DNA from: Microvirga lotononidis
GTDB lineage: Bacteria > Pseudomonadota > Alphaproteobacteria > Rhizobiales > Beijerinckiaceae
DNA length: 64,000 nt
Direction: 5' to 3'
NCBI RefSeq assembly: GCF_034627025.1
Contig: NZ_CP141048.1
Coordinates: forward strand, 186,001 to 250,000
Below are positions 1-8,577 of the stretch, piece after piece. Each line of letters opens with the position of its first letter. Position 1 is the stretch's first letter. The notes beneath the pieces were generated by a model. The model did no database searches. It had not been told where the DNA came from and saw nothing but the letters and a program-made list of their open reading frames with translations. The translations under genes and the position numbers were made by a program.

Positions 1-1551
1 GTCGCCACGGCTGCCCTCATGGGCGCCGCGTCGGCGGAAGTCGTCTATAACCGCGCCAATTCCGGCGAGCCGGAGACGCTCGACACCCACAAGACCTCGA
101 CCGTCCAGGAATCCCACATCCTGCGCGACATGCTCGAAGGCCTCGTGACCTACAACGCCAAGGGCGAAGCCGTTCCTGGCCAGGCCGCGAAGTGGGAAAT
201 CAGCGACGACGGCAAGACCTATCGCTTTACGCTCCGTGATGGCCTGAAGTGGTCGAACGGCGACCCGGTCACGTCCGAGGACTTCGTTTATTCCTACCGC
301 CGCATCATGGATCCGGCGACCGGCGCGAAATACGCCAACATCCTTTATCCCATCAAGAACGCCGAGAAGATCAACAAGGGCCAGGGCAAACCCGAAGAGC
401 TGGGCGTGAAGGCGGTCGACCCCAAGACCGTCGAGATCACTCTCGAGGCCGCGACCCCCTACTTCATCGAGCTGCTGACCCACCAGACCAGCCTTCCCGT
501 GCACAGGGCCTCGGTCGAGAAGTTCGGCAAGGACTTCGTGAAGCCGGGCAACATGGTGACGAACGGCGCCTACAAGCTGGCCGAGTTCGTGCCGAACTCC
601 CACATCAAGCTCGTGAAGAACGAGAACTACTACGACGCCAAGAACGTCCAGATCGATACGGTCAACTACTTCCCGACCCCCGATTTCGCCGCCATGGTGC
701 GCCGTTACGAGGCCGGTGAGCTCGACACCACCGACGACGTTCCGGCCGACCAGATGAAGTCGCTCAAGGAGCGCTTCAAGGACCAGGTCAAGCTCGGTCC
801 GTATCTCGGCACGTGGTTCTTCGTCGTGAACTCCTCCAAGGCTCCGTTCAACGACGTGAAGGTGCGCCAAGCTCTCTCCATGCTGATCGACCGTGAATTC
901 GTCGCGGACCAGATCTGGGGCCAGACCATGCAGCCGGGCTACTCGTTCATGCCTCCAGGCGTGGGCAATTACGGCGAACCGGCCTACATGAGCTACAAGG
1001 ACCAGTCCCCGATCGACCGCGAGGACGCCGCCAAGAAGCTCCTCACGGAAGCTGGCTTCGGCCCCGGCAAGCCGCTGAAGGTCGAGATCCGCTACAACAC
1101 CACGGACAACAACCGGAACACGGTCATCGCCATTTCCGAGCAGTGGAAGCAGGCCGGCATCGAGACCTCCTTCATCAACACGGACGGCAAGACCCACTTC
1201 GCCCACCTGCGTGACGGCGGCGACTTCGACGTGGCCCGCTACGGCTGGATCGCCGACTACTCGGATCCGAACAACTTCCTGTTCCTGCTCAAGAGCGACA
1301 ACAAGGGCTTCAACTACGGCAAGTACAACAATCCGGAGTTCGACAAGCTGCTCGACGACGCCGCCAAGGAGCTGGATCTGACCAAGCGCGCCGAGATGAT
1401 GAAGAAGGCCGAGGCGATCCTCATGCGGGACATGCCCTGGATCCCGATCATGTACTACGGCAAGAGCAACCTGATCTCGCCGAAGATCAAGGGCTTCGTT
1501 CAGAACACCCGCGGCGTCTATCCGTCGCGCTTCCTGTCGAAGACACAGTAA
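1..1551 (+). CDS. oppA: Peptide ABC transporter periplasmic substrate-binding protein (5' end cut)
   Basis: Binds oligopeptides in the periplasm and delivers them to the permease pair encoded just downstream. The reading frame is open at base 1: the visible protein starts inside a signal peptide (ATAALMGAASA, likely cleaved after ASA), so the true start lies upstream of the window. About 500 mature residues match the SBP family 5 (OppA/DppA) length and features: an N-terminal ETLDTHK region, the KWSNGDPVTSEDFVYSYRR stretch typical of OppA, and a C-terminal MPWIPIMYYGKSNLISPKIKG. The next genes encode OppB, OppC and a double ATPase, so the role is well supported. Peptide specificity cannot be read from sequence. 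Confidence 0.93.
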   Translation, partial: VATAALMGAASAEVVYNRANSGEPETLDTHKTSTVQESHILRDMLEGLVTYNAKGEAVPGQAAKWEISDDGKTYRFTLRDGLKWSNGDPVTSEDFVYSYRRIMDPATGAKYANILYPIKNAEKINKGQGKPEELGVKAVDPKTVEITLEAATPYFIELLTHQTSLPVHRASVEKFGKDFVKPGNMVTNGAYKLAEFVPNSHIKLVKNENYYDAKNVQIDTVNYFPTPDFAAMVRRYEAGELDTTDDVPADQMKSLKERFKDQVKLGPYLGTWFFVVNSSKAPFNDVKVRQALSMLIDREFVADQIWGQTMQPGYSFMPPGVGNYGEPAYMSYKDQSPIDREDAAKKLLTEAGFGPGKPLKVEIRYNTTDNNRNTVIAISEQWKQAGIETSFINTDGKTHFAHLRDGGDFDVARYGWIADYSDPNNFLFLLKSDNKGFNYGKYNNPEFDKLLDDAAKELDLTKRAEMMKKAEAILMRDMPWIPIMYYGKSNLISPKIKGFVQNTRGVYPSRFLSKTQ

Positions 1552-1570
1552 AAATAAATCTGTTAGAGGG

Positions 1571-1602
1571 GGCGGTCTGCGGGACAGACCGCCCTATTCT
1601 TT
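1571..1602 (+). terminator. Rho-independent terminator/attenuator between oppA and oppB
   Basis: Perfect 9-bp stem GGCGGTCTG (1571-1579) / CAGACCGCC (1585-1593) with a 5-nt loop, followed by a T-rich run (CTATTCTTTT). It lies 20 bases after the oppA stop and before oppB on the same strand. It probably reduces read-through so that more binding protein than permease is made (inference). Confidence 0.75.
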
Positions 1603-1636
1603 TACTGTTATGCTGTATCAGCGGGAGGAGCTTTCC

Positions 1637-2557
1637 GTGCTCTCCTTCATCTTTCGCCGTTTCCTTTCGGCCATCCCCACCCTTTTCATCATCATCACCA
1701 TTTCGTTCTTCCTGATCCGGCTTGCACCGGGCGGGCCGTTCGATCTGGAGCGGCCCCTCGAGGCCAAGGTGATGGAAAACCTCAACAGGATCTATCAGCT
1801 CGACAAGCCGCTCTATGAGCAATACCTGCTCTATCTGGGCGCCGTCGTGCGGGGCGATTTCGGTCCCTCCTTCATCCTGCGCGACTTCTCCGTGGGAGAG
1901 CTCTTCGCGCGCGGCTTGCCGATTTCGATGACGCTCGGCGCCTTGGCCCTGTCCTTCGCCATCCTCGTCGGCGGCACCCTCGGGTCCATCGCGGCCCTGC
2001 GCCAGAACAGCATCATCGATTACCTCGTCACCGGCATGGGCGCCCTGGGCCTGACCATCCCGAACTTCGTGGTGGCGCCGATCTTCCAGATCGTCTTCGG
2101 CCTGGCGCTGGCATGGCTTCCGGTCGCCGGCTGGGCCAACGGGAATATCCGAAACCTGATCCTGCCCGTGCTGGTCCTGTCCCTGCCGCAGATCGCCGTG
2201 GTGGCGCGCATGACCCGCGCGGCCATGATCGAGAACCTGCGCTCCAACCACATCCGCACCCTGCGCTCGCTGGGCCTGCCCACGCGGGTGATCGTGGCCC
2301 ACGCCCTGCGGGGCGCCGCCCTGCCGGTGGTGTCCTATCTCGGCCCGGCGGCGGCGGCCCTGCTCACCGGCTCCGTGGTGGTGGAGACGATCTTCGGTCT
2401 GCCGGGCATCGGACGCTACTTCGTCGAAGGCGCGCTCAACCGCGACTACACGCTCGTCATGGGCACGGTCGTGGTGGTTGCCGTCTTCGTTCTGCTCTTC
2501 AACCTCGTGGTCGATATCCTCTACGCCCTTATCGATCCGCGCATTCGCTACGAGTGA
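1637..2557 (+). CDS. oppB: Oligopeptide ABC transporter permease, OppB type
   Basis: First inner-membrane permease of the peptide importer. I chose the GTG at 1637 because GGAGGAG lies 6 bases upstream, and because it gives an N-terminus (MLSFIFRRFLSAIPTL) typical of OppB/DppB; an ATG at 1610 in the same frame would add 9 unusual residues. The product is 306 aa with about six hydrophobic segments. The binding-protein-dependent transport signature is seen as RSLGLPTRVIVAHALRGAALP near residue 210, the EAA loop that contacts the ATPase. It ends 7 bases before oppC, so the two are co-transcribed. Confidence 0.9.
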   Translation: MLSFIFRRFLSAIPTLFIIITISFFLIRLAPGGPFDLERPLEAKVMENLNRIYQLDKPLYEQYLLYLGAVVRGDFGPSFILRDFSVGELFARGLPISMTLGALALSFAILVGGTLGSIAALRQNSIIDYLVTGMGALGLTIPNFVVAPIFQIVFGLALAWLPVAGWANGNIRNLILPVLVLSLPQIAVVARMTRAAMIENLRSNHIRTLRSLGLPTRVIVAHALRGAALPVVSYLGPAAAALLTGSVVVETIFGLPGIGRYFVEGALNRDYTLVMGTVVVVAVFVLLFNLVVDILYALIDPRIRYE

Positions 2558-2564
2558 GACTCCC

Positions 2565-3707
2565 ATGGCTGAAGGCGCCGTTCTTCCCGTCGAGACCATG
2601 ACGGGCCCCATCGCCGGACGATCCCTCTGGGCCGAGGCCCGTGGACGTCTCATCCGCAACCGCGCCGCGCTGACCAGCATCATCGTGCTGAGCCTGATCG
2701 CGCTCGCCTGCATCTTCGGGCCGTTCTTCACCGGCCACCCCTTCGACCGGGTCTATCCCGATTACGTGAAGGTACCGGCGAGCCTCGAGGCCTATCCGAA
2801 GGCCGACCAGATCGAGCCCAACATCGAGCGCATCGGCGCCCGGGTCCGCGCCAAGGCCGAGAACATCGCCATCGACAACGATGTCGTCCACATGACGCTG
2901 GTGAGTTCGAGCAACCGGCCGATCGACGAGCGGCTCCTCGCCTATTTCGAGCGCTCGGACCTGTTCGGCCCGGCCCGCATCGTGGACAAGCAGCAAGAGG
3001 GGCAGCGCCTCGTCGTCGACGTGCCCCTGAAGCGGCAGTACTTCTTCTTCGGCACCGACACCAACGGGCGCGATCTCCTCACCCGCACCATGAAGGCGGG
3101 CCAGGTTTCCCTCGCCATCGGCCTGCTCGCCACCTTCGTGGCGATCCTCATCGGGGTGATCTACGGCGCGACCTCCGGTTATCTCGGCGGACGGGTCGAT
3201 CTCGTGATGATGCGCATCGTCGACGTTCTCTACTCGCTGCCCTTCATCTTCTTCGTGATCATGCTGGTCGTGTTCTTCGGCCGCAACTTCGTGCTGATGT
3301 TCATCGCGGTCGGCGCCGTCGAATGGCTCGACATGGCCCGTATCGTTCGGGGCCAGACCCTTTCCATCAAGCGGCAGGAATACGTGCAGGCCGCCGAGGC
3401 CCTGGGCGTCGAAACCAAGGGAATCATCCGCCGCCACGTGATCCCGAATACGCTGGGCCCGGTGGTCGTCTACATGACGCTTCTCGTGCCGAAGGTGATC
3501 CTGCTCGAGAGCTTCCTCTCCTTCCTCGGCCTCGGCGTCCAGGAGCCCAATACCAGCCTGGGCGTCCTGATCTCGGAAGGCGCCAAGAACATCCAGGGCG
3601 CCACCTGGATGCTGCTCTATCCCTCCATCACGCTTGTCGCGATCCTCTTCTGCCTGAACTTCATCGGCGACGGCTTGCGCGATGCTCTCGACCCGAAGGA
3701 TCGCTGA
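2565..3707 (+). CDS. oppC: Oligopeptide ABC transporter permease, OppC type
   Basis: Second permease of the peptide importer, 380 aa. The ATG at 2565 follows the oppB stop by 7 bases; longer in-frame extensions would overlap oppB. After the first membrane helix (about residues 30-50) there is an unusually long hydrophilic segment of roughly 110 residues before the FGTDTNGRDLLTR motif that marks the core permease domain. The EAA loop is visible as AAEALGVETKGIIRRHVIPN. The long loop between helix 1 and the core should face the periplasm, and could contact the binding protein (inference). Confidence 0.9.
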   Translation: MAEGAVLPVETMTGPIAGRSLWAEARGRLIRNRAALTSIIVLSLIALACIFGPFFTGHPFDRVYPDYVKVPASLEAYPKADQIEPNIERIGARVRAKAENIAIDNDVVHMTLVSSSNRPIDERLLAYFERSDLFGPARIVDKQQEGQRLVVDVPLKRQYFFFGTDTNGRDLLTRTMKAGQVSLAIGLLATFVAILIGVIYGATSGYLGGRVDLVMMRIVDVLYSLPFIFFVIMLVVFFGRNFVLMFIAVGAVEWLDMARIVRGQTLSIKRQEYVQAAEALGVETKGIIRRHVIPNTLGPVVVYMTLLVPKVILLESFLSFLGLGVQEPNTSLGVLISEGAKNIQGATWMLLYPSITLVAILFCLNFIGDGLRDALDPKDR

Positions 3708-3708
3708 G

Positions 3709-5343
3709 ATGGCTGAACCCGTACTTTCCGTCCGCAACCTTCACGTCCGTTTCCGCACCGGGGACGGCATCCTTCATGCGGTGAAGGGCATCGACCTCGA
3801 CATCAACCCGGGCGAAACCGTCGCCATCGTGGGCGAGTCCGGCTCGGGCAAGAGCCAGACCATGATGTCCGTCATGGGGCTTCTGGCCTCGAACGGCTGG
3901 GCCGAAGGCTCGGTCAAGTATCGCGGCGAGGAGCTGGTGGGCCTGTCTCCCGGCAGGCTCAACAATTACCGCGGCTCCAAGCTCACCATGATCTTCCAGG
4001 AGCCGATGACCTCCCTCGATCCGCTTTACCGGATCGGCGATCAGCTGGCCCTCCCGCTCACCACCCATGGCGGCCTGAGCAAGGCCGAGGCCCGCAAGCG
4101 CGCCATCGAGCTTCTGGAGCTCGTCCGCATCCCGGATCCGGCGCGGCGCATCGATGCCTATCCGCACGAGATGTCGGGCGGCCAGCGGCAGCGCGTCATG
4201 ATCGCCATGGCGCTCGCCAACAATCCGGACGTGCTGATCGCCGACGAGCCGACGACGGCTCTCGACGTGACCGTCCAAGCCCGCATCCTGGAGCTTCTCG
4301 CGGACCTGCAGAAGCGGCTCGGCATGTCGATCGTGTTCATCACCCACGATCTCGGCGTGGTGCGGCGCTTCGCCGACCGCACCTATGTGATGAAGCGCGG
4401 CGAGGTGGTCGAAAGCGGCGACACCGACACCATCTTCGCGGCCCCGAAGCACCCCTACACGCAGATGCTCATCGATGCCGAGCCGACCGGTCGCAAGGAA
4501 CCGGTCGCGTCCACGGCTCCCGTCGTGCTCGATGCAAGGAACATGGCGGTTCAGTTCACGCTGGAGAAAAGCTTCTTCGGCAAGGCGACCCACGTGCTCC
4601 GCGCCGTCGACGATGTGAGCCTGCGGGTTCGCGCCGGCGAGACGGTGGGCGTGGTGGGGGAATCCGGCTCGGGCAAGTCGACCCTCGGCCGCGCCATCCT
4701 GCGCCTGCTCCCCGCCTCCGGGCTCGTCCGCTTCGAGGACCGCAACCTGATGCCTCTCGACCGGGGCGGCATGAGGCCCCTGCGGCGCCATCTCCAGCTC
4801 GTCTTCCAAGACCCCTTCGGGTCCCTCTCGCCGCGCATGACGGCGGGCGAGATCGTGACGGAGGGCCTGCTCGTGCACGAACCCAGCATCTCCCGCAAGG
4901 ATCGCGACCGGCGCGCCGCCCAGGCCTTCGAGGAGGTGCAGCTCGATCCGGCCTGGCGCAACCGCTTCCCGCACGAGTTCTCCGGCGGCCAGCGTCAGCG
5001 CATCGCCATCGCCCGCGCGATGATCCTGCATCCGAAGCTGGTGGTGCTCGACGAACCGACCTCGGCGCTGGACCGCTCCGTCCAGAAGGAAATCGTCGAG
5101 CTGCTGCGCGGCCTGCAGAAGGCCCATGGCCTCGCCTATGTTTTCATCAGCCACGACCTCGCGGTCGTGCGGGCCCTCTCGGACGAGATCATGGTCATGA
5201 AGAGCGGCAAGGTGGTGGAGCGCGGCACGGCCGAGGAGATCTTCGACAGGCCGGAGGAGGATTACACCCGCGACCTGATCGCGGCCGCCTTCCTGACCGA
5301 GCGCGGCAACGCCGAAGCGGCAACCCAGCCTCTGGCCTCCTGA
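3709..5343 (+). CDS. Peptide ABC transporter double ATP-binding protein (OppD-OppF fusion)
   Basis: ATPase of the peptide importer, 544 aa, with two complete ABC cassettes in one chain. Cassette 1 (about residues 5-255) has Walker A GESGSGKS, signature MSGGQRQR and Walker [13 protein letters not shown]. Cassette 2 (about 275-530) has [16 protein letters not shown] and [11 protein letters not shown]. Both keep the H-loop ([16 protein letters not shown]). Such fused OppDF/GsiA/YejF-like proteins are common in Rhizobiales peptide systems. The ATG at 3709 is one base after the oppC stop. Only one ATPase gene is therefore needed in this operon. Confidence 0.92.
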   Translation: MAEPVLSVRNLHVRFRTGDGILHAVKGIDLDINPGETVAIVGESGSGKSQTMMSVMGLLASNGWAEGSVKYRGEELVGLSPGRLNNYRGSKLTMIFQEPMTSLDPLYRIGDQLALPLTTHGGLSKAEARKRAIELLELVRIPDPARRIDAYPHEMSGGQRQRVMIAMALANNPDVLIADEPTTALDVTVQARILELLADLQKRLGMSIVFITHDLGVVRRFADRTYVMKRGEVVESGDTDTIFAAPKHPYTQMLIDAEPTGRKEPVASTAPVVLDARNMAVQFTLEKSFFGKATHVLRAVDDVSLRVRAGETVGVVGESGSGKSTLGRAILRLLPASGLVRFEDRNLMPLDRGGMRPLRRHLQLVFQDPFGSLSPRMTAGEIVTEGLLVHEPSISRKDRDRRAAQAFEEVQLDPAWRNRFPHEFSGGQRQRIAIARAMILHPKLVVLDEPTSALDRSVQKEIVELLRGLQKAHGLAYVFISHDLAVVRALSDEIMVMKSGKVVERGTAEEIFDRPEEDYTRDLIAAAFLTERGNAEAATQPLAS

Positions 5344-5358
5344 GGCTGGAACCAGACC

Positions 5359-5388
5359 CCATGGCGCGGATTTGACTCCGCGCCATGG
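5359..5388. promoter_or_regulatory. Perfect 12-bp inverted repeat covering the ligD-like start codon
   Basis: CCATGGCGCGGA (5359-5370) pairs exactly with TCCGCGCCATGG (5377-5388) across a 6-nt loop. The right arm contains the start ATG of the next gene (5385). The left arm holds another ATG (5361) opening a four-codon frame (Met-Ala-Arg-Ile-stop). No T-run follows, so it is not an obvious intrinsic terminator. It could mask translation initiation (inference). Confidence 0.5.
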
Positions 5389-6965
5389 CAAAGCTCGCAA
5401 CCTATCGCGCCAAGCGCGACTTCACGAAAACCTCCGAGCCGGCGGGCAAAGCTTCCCGCCGTCGCGGAGCCTCCTTCGTCGTCCAGAAGCACGACGCCTC
5501 ACGCCTGCATTACGATTTCCGCCTCGAACTCGACGGCGTGCTCAAGAGCTGGGCGGTCGCCAAGGGGCCGAGCCTCGTGAAAGGCGAGAAGCGGCTCGCG
5601 GTCCATGTGGAGGATCACCCGCTCGATTACGGCGACTTCGAAGGCACGATCCCTGAAGGCCAATATGGCGGCGGCACCGTTCTGCTGTGGGATCGCGGCA
5701 CCTGGGAGCCGGAAGGCGATGCGCAGGAAGGCTACGAGAAGGGCCGCCTCACTTTCCGTCTCGACGGCGAGAAGCTGCACGGGACATGGCATCTCGTCCG
5801 TATGGCGAAGCGTCCGCGCGAGAAGCAGGAATCCTGGCTTCTGATCAAGGCCGAGGATAACTATGCCCGTGCCGAGGACGACCCCGACATTCTGGACGAA
5901 GCGCCTCTGTCGGTGAAGACGGGCCGCTCGCTGGAGGAGATCGCGCCGGGACGCGGGGCGGCGAGCCCGGCTAAGAAAAAGGCTCCGGCGAAGAAGGCGC
6001 TATCGGCCAAGTCGGACAAGCCCGCGAAGCAGGTGTCCTCGACGGGCAAGGCCGCGACAGCGAGCGAGATCGAAGTGGCTGGCGTTCCCATCACCCACCC
6101 GGACCGCGTCCTGTGGGAGGATCAGGGGCTTACCAAGCAGGAATTGGCCGAGTTCTATCTCGGCATCCGGGACTGGCTGCTGCCGCACCTGATCGACAGG
6201 CCGCTCACGCTCATCCGCTGTCCCGGCGGGACGGACAGGAAATGCTTCGTCCAGCGCCATTCCTGGGCGGGCATGAGTCCCTTCATCCATCGGGACATGG
6301 TGCCGGACGGGAAGAGCCAATCGGAAGTCCTGACGGTTCGCGACATTCAGGGCGTGCTGGCCCTCGTCCAGTCCGGCGTGCTGGAAATGCATGTCTGGGG
6401 CGCGACCCTGAGCGACCTGGAACGTCCCGACCGGCTCATCTTCGATTTCGACCCGGGGGAAGGTGTGGGATGGCCGCGGGTCGTCGAGGGTGCGGTGGCC
6501 GTCCGCGAACGTCTGAAGGCCCTTGGGCTGGAAAGCTTCGTGAAGACGACAGGCGGCAAGGGCCTGCATGTGGTCGTGCCGGTCGAACCGAAAGCGCCAT
6601 GGAACGACGCTCTCGCGTTCACGCGGGACATCGCTGAGGCGATGGCGGCTGACGAGCCGGATCGCTATACGACAACCTCCGTCAAGCAGGAGCGCGAGGG
6701 CCGCATCTTCATCGATTACCTGCGCAACAACCGCGAGGCTTCGGCGGTTGCCCCCTACTCGACCCGCTCGCGGCCCGGCGCTCCCGTGGCCACGCCCATC
6801 GGGTGGGAAGAACTGTCGCCCGATCTCAAGCCCAACGGGTTCACCGTCAGGAACCTGAGCGAGCGTCTCGCTTCCTTGAAACGAGACCCTTGGGCGGAGA
6901 TGCGCAAGGTCGATCAGGTGCTGCCCGAACGCCGCGCATCGAAGCGGACAGCACGCAAGGCATAG
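5385..6965 (+). CDS. LigD-like NHEJ protein: 3'-phosphoesterase plus primase-polymerase, no ligase domain
   Basis: DNA end-processing enzyme related to LigD of bacterial non-homologous end joining, 526 aa. Residues about 31-160 form the phosphoesterase domain (HDASRLHYDFRLE with H42 and D44; DHPLDYGDFEGTIPEGQYGGG). A Lys/Ala/Ser-rich linker covers about 182-228. Residues about 229-515 form the archaeo-eukaryotic primase-type polymerase domain, with FDFDP metal ligands D354 and D356, TTGGKGLH and IFIDYLRN. The roughly 300-residue ATP-dependent ligase domain that sits between them in Pseudomonas-type LigD is absent; there is no KxDG nucleotidyl-transfer motif. Neither ku nor a ligase gene is adjacent. 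The start fits the usual LigD N-terminus (YRAKRDFTKTSEP), though no ribosome-binding site is evident. Confidence 0.88.
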   Translation: MAKLATYRAKRDFTKTSEPAGKASRRRGASFVVQKHDASRLHYDFRLELDGVLKSWAVAKGPSLVKGEKRLAVHVEDHPLDYGDFEGTIPEGQYGGGTVLLWDRGTWEPEGDAQEGYEKGRLTFRLDGEKLHGTWHLVRMAKRPREKQESWLLIKAEDNYARAEDDPDILDEAPLSVKTGRSLEEIAPGRGAASPAKKKAPAKKALSAKSDKPAKQVSSTGKAATASEIEVAGVPITHPDRVLWEDQGLTKQELAEFYLGIRDWLLPHLIDRPLTLIRCPGGTDRKCFVQRHSWAGMSPFIHRDMVPDGKSQSEVLTVRDIQGVLALVQSGVLEMHVWGATLSDLERPDRLIFDFDPGEGVGWPRVVEGAVAVRERLKALGLESFVKTTGGKGLHVVVPVEPKAPWNDALAFTRDIAEAMAADEPDRYTTTSVKQEREGRIFIDYLRNNREASAVAPYSTRSRPGAPVATPIGWEELSPDLKPNGFTVRNLSERLASLKRDPWAEMRKVDQVLPERRASKRTARKA

Positions 6966-6968
6966 GGC

Positions 6969-7604
6969 TCAGAAGACCGGAGCCTTGATCCCTTCGACCT
7001 CGAGCGCCTTCTGAACGGCAGGCCGTGCCAGCACCCGCTCGGCCAGGGCGTTGAGGTTCGGAAGGCTGCGCGGCGGGCGCGGCATGCCCCGGCCCCAGCG
7101 GATCAGCATGAACAGGAAGAGATCGGCCGCGGAGAAGCGCTCGCCGAGGAACCATGTCTTGTCGCCGAGCTGCCCGGAGATCACGTCGAACATGCGGTTG
7201 AGGCGCTCTCCAGCGGCCTGCTTGACGGTCAGTGTCGCGGCCTCGTCGACGACGTGCTCGTGTGGATAGAACCACGCACGATATTCCGCCTGGGGCGTAT
7301 TCGAGAGGTGGAACATCCACTTGTAGAACGTGGCCCGCTCGGCGGTTCCGACGGCCGGGGCAAGGCCCGCCTCCGGGAACTTGTCTGCGAGATGGAGGGC
7401 AATGGCGGCCGTCTCGAACAGGACCAGGTCGCCGTCGATGAGAACCGGAATGCGCCCGCTGGGATTGAGCTTGAGATATTCGGCGCTTTTCTGGGCGTTC
7501 TGCCCGCGATCCACGAGCCGCAGCTCGAACTCCGCCCCGATTTCCCGCAGCATCATGTGCGGCAGAAGGCTGGCATTGCCGGGATAATAGTAGAGTGAAA
7601 GCAT
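6969..7604 (-). CDS. Glutathione S-transferase family protein
   Basis: Cytosolic GST-fold protein of 211 aa, presumably conjugating or reducing substrates with glutathione; the substrate is unknown. The N-terminal thioredoxin-like domain starts MLSLYYYPGNASLLPHMML and contains the cis-Pro region SGRIPVLIDGDLVLFETAAI, which holds the glutathione-binding (E)TAAI segment. The C-terminal helical domain follows from about residue 85. I place the start at ATG 7604 because this gives the normal GST N-terminus; the frame continues 47 codons upstream without any family similarity. It ends 3 bases from the convergent LigD-like gene and is divergent from ppk2. Confidence 0.85.
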   Translation of the reverse strand: MLSLYYYPGNASLLPHMMLREIGAEFELRLVDRGQNAQKSAEYLKLNPSGRIPVLIDGDLVLFETAAIALHLADKFPEAGLAPAVGTAERATFYKWMFHLSNTPQAEYRAWFYPHEHVVDEAATLTVKQAAGERLNRMFDVISGQLGDKTWFLGERFSAADLFLFMLIRWGRGMPRPPRSLPNLNALAERVLARPAVQKALEVEGIKAPVF

Positions 7605-7743
7605 CGTGGCAGCCTCTCCCATGTCGGTTGGCAGAGCATTGGTAGGCACTGCCACAACGTCCGTAAAGAGCCCGCCGGCCGCGATCCCAACCTTCCTTTC
7701 CGGCCGCCGTGCCCTATCGTCCTGGAGACGTGGAGGAACGGGC

Positions 7744-8568
7744 ATGGCGGATCAGGAACGGACCTTGTTGAACAAGCTTCGGGTCGAACCCGACGGGAAG
7801 GTCCGGTTGAAGGACTGGAACCCGCGGGACAAATCGCTCTTCAAGGACGAGGAGGAGACGAAGGTCGCGACGGCGGCTCTCGCGAAGGACATCGACATCC
7901 TTCAGGATCGGCTCTACGCGGAGGGAACGCGGTCCCTGCTCGTGATCCTTCAGGGCATGGATACGTCAGGCAAGGACGGCACGATCCGCGGCGTGTTCAA
8001 TGCGACCGGGCCATTGGGCGTCTCGGTCCATGCCTTCGGCCCGCCCACACGGGACGAACTGGAGCACGACTATCTCTGGCGCGTCCATGAGGCCGTCCCA
8101 AGAAGAGGCACCATCGGCATCTTCAACCGCTCGCATTACGAGGACGTCCTGATCGGCCGAGTCCGGAAGCTTGCGCCGGACAAGGTCATCGAGCAGCGCT
8201 ACGAACAGATCAACGCGTTCGAGAAGATGCTCGCGGAGAACGGCACGACCATTCTCAAGTTCATGCTGCACATCTCGAAGGACGAGCAGAAGGAGCGGTT
8301 GCAGGAGCGCCTGGACGATCCGACGAAGCACTGGAAGTTCAACCCGAGCGACCTGGAGGATCGGCAGCGCTGGGACGAGTACCAGGAGGCCTACGAGATC
8401 ATGCTCAATCGCTGTTCGACCAAATGGGCGCCCTGGCACGTAATTCCCGCCGACCGGAAATGGGTCCGCAACGCGGCCATCGCCTCCATCGTCAAGGCGA
8501 CCCTGGAGGAGATGGACCCGCAATACCCGAAAGTCTCCTGGAAGCCAGGAGACTTCAAGATCGAGTGA
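7744..8568 (+). CDS. ppk2: Polyphosphate kinase 2 family protein
   Basis: Transfers phosphate between polyphosphate and nucleotides; 274 aa with a single PPK2 domain. Walker A-like GMDTSGKDG lies at about residues 73-81, the lid/Walker B region FNRSHYEDVL at about 125, and the DLEDRQRWDEYQEAYE segment typical of the family at about 205. The short single-domain form resembles class I/III PPK2 enzymes that phosphorylate AMP or ADP. Which nucleotide is used cannot be decided by eye. The ATG at 7744 gives the family-typical N-terminus, whereas the longer open frame upstream runs through the divergent promoter region. Confidence 0.88.
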   Translation: MADQERTLLNKLRVEPDGKVRLKDWNPRDKSLFKDEEETKVATAALAKDIDILQDRLYAEGTRSLLVILQGMDTSGKDGTIRGVFNATGPLGVSVHAFGPPTRDELEHDYLWRVHEAVPRRGTIGIFNRSHYEDVLIGRVRKLAPDKVIEQRYEQINAFEKMLAENGTTILKFMLHISKDEQKERLQERLDDPTKHWKFNPSDLEDRQRWDEYQEAYEIMLNRCSTKWAPWHVIPADRKWVRNAAIASIVKATLEEMDPQYPKVSWKPGDFKIE

Positions 8569-8577
8569 CCGGTCCGG

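Noticed and set aside
1487..5400. Long antisense open frames opposite oppB, oppC and the double ATPase (up to 579 codons)
   Set aside because: Composition is dominated by Arg/Asp/His/Gly expected from the third-codon bias of the opposite strand; they lack ribosome-binding sites and family motifs, while the plus-strand genes are unmistakable.
5385..6965. Frameshifted or decayed ligD
   Set aside because: The frame is continuous and both remaining domains keep their catalytic motifs, so missing ligase is an architecture feature rather than visible decay.
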